From positions 5,722,886-5,786,885 of the forward strand of contig NZ_KB910518.1 of the NCBI RefSeq assembly GCF_000374185.1: 64,000 bases of DNA. The letters are read 5' to 3'. Below are positions 60,215-64,000 of this stretch, in pieces (positions within the stretch are counted from its first letter, which is position 1; each line of letters begins with the position of its first letter). The stretch is from Paenibacillus sp. HW567. GTDB taxonomy: Bacteria > Bacillota > Bacilli > Paenibacillales > Paenibacillaceae. The notes below the pieces were generated by a model. The model was not told the DNA's origin, searched no databases, and saw only the letters and a program-made list of their open reading frames with translations. A program made the translations under genes and the position numbers.

Positions 60215-60604
60215 ATGAATATAAAACGAGTAATGATTGTGGGGTCGATGATTGTAGCCATCTCCTTCGGAGGAACCGCCTGGGGCAAGCCCCTGGCAAG
60301 TGCAAGTCCTGTCGCTAAATGGTCTGCTACCAGTGTAGCCGAAAAGGATGACCTATTGGAAGCATTGAACCAGTCCTCCGATGAAGAACTGTACGAATCG
60401 CTCTATGACGGCAAATCCTTGAAGGATATCGCAGCCGAGCATGGCGGAAATATTGACAGCGTCATCAATTTGCAGGTCACCCAGCTTACACAGCAGCTCG
60501 ATGCAAGGCTCGCCAGCGGCAGCATCACCCGGCAGCAATATACCGCTCAGAAGGCCGAATTGCGGGAGATCGTGGCGCAGAGCGTCTTGACTTCTTTTGG
60601 CTAA
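60215..60604 (+). CDS. Small secreted protein, DUF2680-like
   Basis: A 129-residue protein with a signal peptide (MIVGSMIVAISFGGTAWG, cleavage near AWG|KP). The mature part LYDGKSLKDIAAEHGGNIDS and LASGSITRQQYTAQKAEL is helical and resembles small secreted DUF2680-type proteins. GAGGATAAC precedes the ATG. It is divergent from the two-component operon and probably controlled by it. Function unknown. Confidence 0.7.
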   Translation: MNIKRVMIVGSMIVAISFGGTAWGKPLASASPVAKWSATSVAEKDDLLEALNQSSDEELYESLYDGKSLKDIAAEHGGNIDSVINLQVTQLTQQLDARLASGSITRQQYTAQKAELREIVAQSVLTSFG

Positions 60605-60654
60605 CAGAGAGTACATAGTACTCAACCAGCCGCAGGCCGTGTTAACGGTCTGCG

Positions 60655-60706
60655 AACAGGCCATCTCAACCGCAGGAAATCTGCTTGAGATGGCCTGTTT
60701 ATTTTG
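60655..60706 (+). terminator. Terminator before repeat array 2
   Basis: AACAGGCCATCTCAA (60655-60669) and TTGAGATGGCCTGTT (60685-60699) form a perfect 15-bp stem followed by TATTTT. Confidence 0.8.
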
Positions 60707-60737
60707 GGGTGGAGCTGCGGCTCACGGCGGGATTAAC

Positions 60738-61472
60738 AACGGCAATTCTGCCGTTGTTCCACGCCCAGCGGACTGCGGCACCACCAACAACGGCATTTTT
60801 GCCGTTGTTCCATGCCCAGCGGCCTGCGGCACCACCAACAACGGCATTTTTGCCGTTGTTCCATGCCCAGCGGCCCGCGGCGCCACCAACAACGGCATTT
60901 TTGCCGTTGTTCCATGCCCAGCAGCCTGCGGCACCACCAACAACGGCATTTTTGCCGTTGTTCCATGCCCGGCGGCCCGCGATGCCACCAACAAAGGCAT
61001 TTTTGCCGTTGTTCCATGCCCGGCGGCCCGCGACGCCACCAACAACGGCATTTTTGCCGTTGTTCCATGCCCGGCGGCCCGCGACGCCACCAACAACGGC
61101 ATTTTTGCCGTTGTTCCATGCCCAGCAGCCTGCGGCACCACCAACAACGGCATTTTTGCCGTTGTTCCATGCCCAGCGGCCTGCGGCACCACCAACAACG
61201 GCATTTTTGCCGTTGTTCCACGCCCAGCGGCCTGCGGCACCACCAACAACGGCAATTCTGCCGTTGTTCCATGCCCAGTGGCCCGCGACGCCACCAACTA
61301 CGGCATTTTTACCGTTGTTCCATGCCCAGCAGCCTGCGGCACCACCAACAACGGCATTTTTGCCGTTGTTCCATGCCCAGCGGCCTGCGGCACCACCAAC
61401 AACGGCATTTTTGCCGTTGTTCCATGCCCAGCGGCCTGCGGCACCACCAACAACGGTACTTTTGCCCTTGTT
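60738..61472. repeat. 51-bp tandem repeat array 2 (hairpin minisatellite)
   Basis: Fifteen copies start exactly every 51 bp from 60738 to 61452; the last is degenerate. The dominant hairpin is AACGGCATTTTTGCCGTTG, with spacer containing CCCAGCGGCCTGCGGCACC. All six frames stay open across the array, since 51 is a multiple of 3 and the unit lacks stops, but no ribosome site or homology supports a protein. The hairpin is the same as in array 1 at 15.6 kb apart from single-base loop changes; the spacers are related but distinct. It lies in the convergent gap between 60215 and 61502 genes. Confidence 0.9.
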
Positions 61473-61501
61473 TTGAAACCTCAAGCTGCTTTCCGCCCTT
61501 A

Positions 61502-62524
61502 TCACGGCTCGAAAATCTGCTTCACTGAGCCGCGGCCCTGATCGGCGCTCAGCTCAACCTGAGCAAATGCCCCGTTAATGAAGGTTAGCTGCGGCGGAAC
61601 ATGCCCGCAATCAATATCATACATTACCGGCAACTGCAATTCCTCCGCCAGGTCCCGGTAGACGTCTTCCACCTTATAATCCTCAACCGGCCGGTTGGCG
61701 GCGCTTCTGCCGAACATCAGACCCGCTGAATGCTCGAACCATCCCGCAAGCTTCATCTGCACCAGCGATCTGCGCAGGTCGGTTACAGACAGCTCACAGT
61801 TTTCGAAAAACCACAGAATCGGCTCGCTATCAATAAAATGCTGCTGAAAATACCGGAGATCACCAAACGGCGTACCGATCAAATGTCTGATGACATCAAC
61901 GCATCCGCCAAGCAGACGGCCCTGCATGTGCACATCCTCACCGGAAACAGAACGCCAACGGGTCTGCTCCGTCAGGTGAAACACACAGGTCGAGGGTTCG
62001 TCGAAATTCCATTCCTTTTGATAGCTTGCAGAAGAGTGCTGGAGAATGGATTCCCCTGTCTGAGTTGACAGCACCTCCTGCCACATGGCTGTAGTATCAT
62101 CCATGAATTCCCCTCTGAGATCAATCAGGTTGGTTCCATGTGCAGTCGCGATGCCCGTTCTCAGAGTGATCGCCAGCAAAAGCATACTAACATCTGAATA
62201 CCCCAACACCCACTTGCAAGGCATCACATCAAAATCAACAGCTTCCAGAATCTCGATCAGCAGCTCTCCGCCCCAAGGCGGGAGAATGAGCTGAATACTC
62301 TCGTCTGCCATCATCTGACCCAATTCGGCAGCACGCACTTGGGCCGGTGATGATTTGGCCTTGGCCTGGGTCCACACGGTGTCGCCGCATACTACGCGGA
62401 AGCCTTTCGACTCCAAACGGCTGACTGCAAGCTTCAGATGAGCATGATGGTTTGCTTTTACCCCGGATGAAGGGGCTGTTGTCCCTATTGTTGCTCCTGA
62501 CCGTAACGACGGATATCTGATCAT
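61502..62524 (-). CDS. S66 family LD-carboxypeptidase-like protein (MccF/LdcA)
   Basis: A 340-residue S66 peptidase: IGTTAPSSGVKANH, the nucleophile region VLGYSDVSMLLLAI (Ser), GRLLGGCVDVIRHLIGTPFG and the C-terminal DIDCGHVPPQLTF, matching the family's Glu/His region. ATG 62524 has GAGGAGG 7 bp upstream. The family removes D-Ala from murein tetrapeptides (LdcA) or cleaves microcin C (MccF); which applies is not decided here. Single-gene unit. Confidence 0.87.
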   Translation of the reverse strand: MIRYPSLRSGATIGTTAPSSGVKANHHAHLKLAVSRLESKGFRVVCGDTVWTQAKAKSSPAQVRAAELGQMMADESIQLILPPWGGELLIEILEAVDFDVMPCKWVLGYSDVSMLLLAITLRTGIATAHGTNLIDLRGEFMDDTTAMWQEVLSTQTGESILQHSSASYQKEWNFDEPSTCVFHLTEQTRWRSVSGEDVHMQGRLLGGCVDVIRHLIGTPFGDLRYFQQHFIDSEPILWFFENCELSVTDLRRSLVQMKLAGWFEHSAGLMFGRSAANRPVEDYKVEDVYRDLAEELQLPVMYDIDCGHVPPQLTFINGAFAQVELSADQGRGSVKQIFEP

Positions 62525-62573
62525 TGTAATTGCCTCCTCAAGTATAAACGGCTGCTCCATTTGTTTTTAAAAA

Positions 62574-62618
62574 TAAAAAAGTGCCATTCAGGCTGCGTTC
62601 AGCAGGAATGTCACTTTT
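62574..62618 (-). terminator. Terminator after AI-2E family gene
   Basis: AAAAAGTGCCATTC and GAATGTCACTTTT pair (one mismatch) around a 16-nt loop; on the minus strand the stem ends in TTTTTTATTTT. Confidence 0.75.
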
Positions 62619-62653
62619 ATTGTATACCAAATGTTGGATGTGGCAGCACCGGA

Positions 62654-63682
62654 CTACGATCCCGCTTTATCCCGTCTAATCTCCAAAATATCGAGGAAAA
62701 AGACAAAGATCGGGATGCCGAGAATAAGTCCCCATATGCCAATATAATGTTCAGAGAACAGCAGCACGATAAAGGTGTAGAACATCGGCAGATTCATTTT
62801 GGAGGACATCAGCTTCGGATTGAGGAAGTACCCTTCCATCACATGCAGCACGGCAATCAGCGCCAGTACGTAAATGATCATCGTCAGCCCGCCAATATTG
62901 TACCCTATGATGCACAGGGGAATAAGTGAGATCACAAAACCCACAACCGGAATTAGACTGAGCAGGAAAATCATGATGGACAACGCGAAAAGGTAAGGGA
63001 AGGGCGAAAAGAACATGCCGAGTATCCACAAGCCGCACACTGTAAACAAAGTATTGAACATTGCGATCAAAATCTGTGCTTCAATGACTTTGCCGAAGGA
63101 GGCGATGAATTTTTTGCCGAAATACTCCAGTTCCACATAAAACCAGGCAATCTTGCTCTCTCTCAGGCGGGAGGTAAAGTTGACAATACGGTTCTTCTCC
63201 AGAATGAAGACAAAGCTTAGAATGGTTGATAATACGAAGGTTGTACCCCAGTCGCTGATCCTCAGCACATATTCAATACCATGGGTCATATAGGACTGAT
63301 AGTTCAAATCCTTGAGTTTTTCGAATATATACTGCGCGATCTGGTTTTGCGGGATATCATCGGGGGTTAAATTCGTCAGGAAATCGGCTAATTGCTTAAT
63401 TTGAATAAATACCCTGGGCAGGTATTTGACGAGCGCCATCACAATCATGGTGATTAGAGCGACATATAAAAGGATGATAATCACCTTGCTGTTCACCTTG
63501 ACAAATTTGCCGATCTGCTTGGACAGCAGCACCTGAAAGCTGTTCATCACATAAGCCATCAGAAACGTGAGCAGCACCAGATTCAGCATATCTCTAATAC
63601 TGTACAGCAGCAGTGCAATCAGCCCCAGAATCAAAAAGCGCCGGACTGTTAAATTCGCATAATAACGTTTAATTACATCCAT
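62654..63682 (-). CDS. AI-2E family transporter
   Basis: A membrane protein of about 342 residues of the AI-2E (UPF0118) family with about seven hydrophobic segments. FLILGLIALLLYSIRDMLNL is near the N-terminus; MAMFNTLFTVCGLWILGMFF and LSLIPVVGFVISLIPLCIIG match the conserved C-terminal core. Members export autoinducer-2, sodium or other small solutes; substrate unknown. ATG 63682 (MDVIKRYYANL) is preferred, with GAGAGG about 12 bp upstream; an in-frame ATG seven codons earlier is the alternative. Single-gene unit. Confidence 0.87.
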   Translation of the reverse strand: MDVIKRYYANLTVRRFLILGLIALLLYSIRDMLNLVLLTFLMAYVMNSFQVLLSKQIGKFVKVNSKVIIILLYVALITMIVMALVKYLPRVFIQIKQLADFLTNLTPDDIPQNQIAQYIFEKLKDLNYQSYMTHGIEYVLRISDWGTTFVLSTILSFVFILEKNRIVNFTSRLRESKIAWFYVELEYFGKKFIASFGKVIEAQILIAMFNTLFTVCGLWILGMFFSPFPYLFALSIMIFLLSLIPVVGFVISLIPLCIIGYNIGGLTMIIYVLALIAVLHVMEGYFLNPKLMSSKMNLPMFYTFIVLLFSEHYIGIWGLILGIPIFVFFLDILEIRRDKAGS

Positions 63683-63937
63683 TGTTCTTCTGTTCCTCTC
63701 CATTCGCTTACGATTAGGACTTTTGTATATATATTGTATAGTCTACAGTAACGAAAACACTTATAGCAAATGAAGCCCCGCTTAAAACGCGAAAAAACAA
63801 ATTAATTGTCGAAATGCCGGGCGATTGCTGTGTCATGCTGCCGTTGTGCTATAATGTGCAGGTAAAACGGGCTGAGCCGACTTAAAGGGAGTCTATGCTT
63901 TTTATTAAATTTTCAATAAAACTGGAGGTTCACCTGT

Positions 63938-64000
63938 ATGGGCAAAATCATCTGCATCACCGGCGCTTCAACCGGAATCGGCCTGTCAACGGCCCTGAAA
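63938..64000 (+). CDS. SDR family NAD(P)-dependent oxidoreductase (5' end only)
   Basis: The first 21 codons of a short-chain dehydrogenase; the remainder lies beyond the right edge. It reads MGKIICITGASTGIGLSTAL, the TGxxxGIG dinucleotide-binding motif. GGAGG lies 9 bp upstream of the ATG. The gene is divergent from the AI-2E family gene; the 255-bp gap between shows no other gene. Confidence 0.85.
   Translation, partial: MGKIICITGASTGIGLSTALK

Noticed and set aside
60738..61472. CRISPR array
   Set aside because: The whole 51-bp unit, including the spacer part, is repeated with little variation; there are no unique spacers and no cas genes.
60597..61541. Six overlapping open frames across repeat array 2 encoding 17-residue repeats
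   Set aside because: All six frames are open because of the repeat length and composition; none has a ribosome site, and a strong terminator precedes the array.

Overview
The window looks like a chromosomal segment of a low-to-medium GC Gram-positive spore former, most likely Paenibacillus or a close relative. Reasons: strong AGGAGG-type ribosome sites with frequent TTG and GTG starts, LAGC/LSGC/LTAC lipoprotein boxes, a GntR-LacI hybrid AraR with a B. subtilis-like operator, catabolite-response-like sites, a CotSA-like glycosyltransferase, a 7-1-7 Fur box and a palindromic intergenic element of the kind scattered in Paenibacillus genomes. The species is inference. No rRNA, tRNA, CRISPR array or intact insertion sequence was seen.

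Layout. 1-1.2 kb: AT-rich sce7725/sce7726 pair; the second has a PD-(D/E)XK-like nuclease motif. 1.4-13 kb: housekeeping genes (solo gltD, PadR with a HAAS-domain membrane protein, type I pullulanase, C39-like protease, secreted coiled-coil protein, CotSA-like glycosyltransferase, DUF445, HAD phosphatase, a 39-residue membrane microprotein). 13-16 kb: UvrD-type helicase followed by a 51-bp hairpin minisatellite. 17-22 kb: ABC importer with a linked phosphodiesterase-like enzyme. 22-25 kb: APH-like kinase, FrsA-like hydrolase and MarR. 25-29.7 kb: Ssu/Tau-type ABC importer with a cytoplasmic aryl-sulfate sulfotransferase and MarR, probably sulfur acquisition. 30-32 kb: AT-rich HTH / ImmA-IrrE protease / PIN-like nuclease cassette. 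32-38.7 kb: an odd co-directional group (zinc dehydrogenase, divergent GH13 enzyme, signal-less solute-binding protein, RibD-like reductase, MATE exporter) interrupted by a 205-bp MITE-like palindrome. 39-45 kb: tandem CBM21-like secreted protein, then araBDA with divergent araR. 45-53 kb: serine hydrolase, TetR with isochorismatase-like hydrolase, acyltransferase, TetR with MATE, FlxA-like and DUF2834 proteins. 53-56.4 kb: AraC/siderophore-sensor regulator and Fur-boxed iron-siderophore lipoprotein. 56.5-60.6 kb: response regulator, kinase, beta-propeller lipoprotein and a divergent small secreted protein. 60.7-61.5 kb: a second 51-bp hairpin array. 61.5-64 kb: S66 peptidase, AI-2E transporter and the start of an SDR gene.

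The most unusual material is (a) the two unlinked arrays sharing a 51-bp period and the same hairpin, open in most or all reading frames, both in the 3' space between convergent genes; (b) the HTH-ImmA/IrrE-PIN cassette; (c) the sce7725/sce7726 pair; and (d) the 32-38.7 kb cluster, which resembles no pathway I can name. Regulation is unusually legible: paired dyads precede padR, a TetR/hydrolase pair, a TetR/MATE pair and the ara genes.
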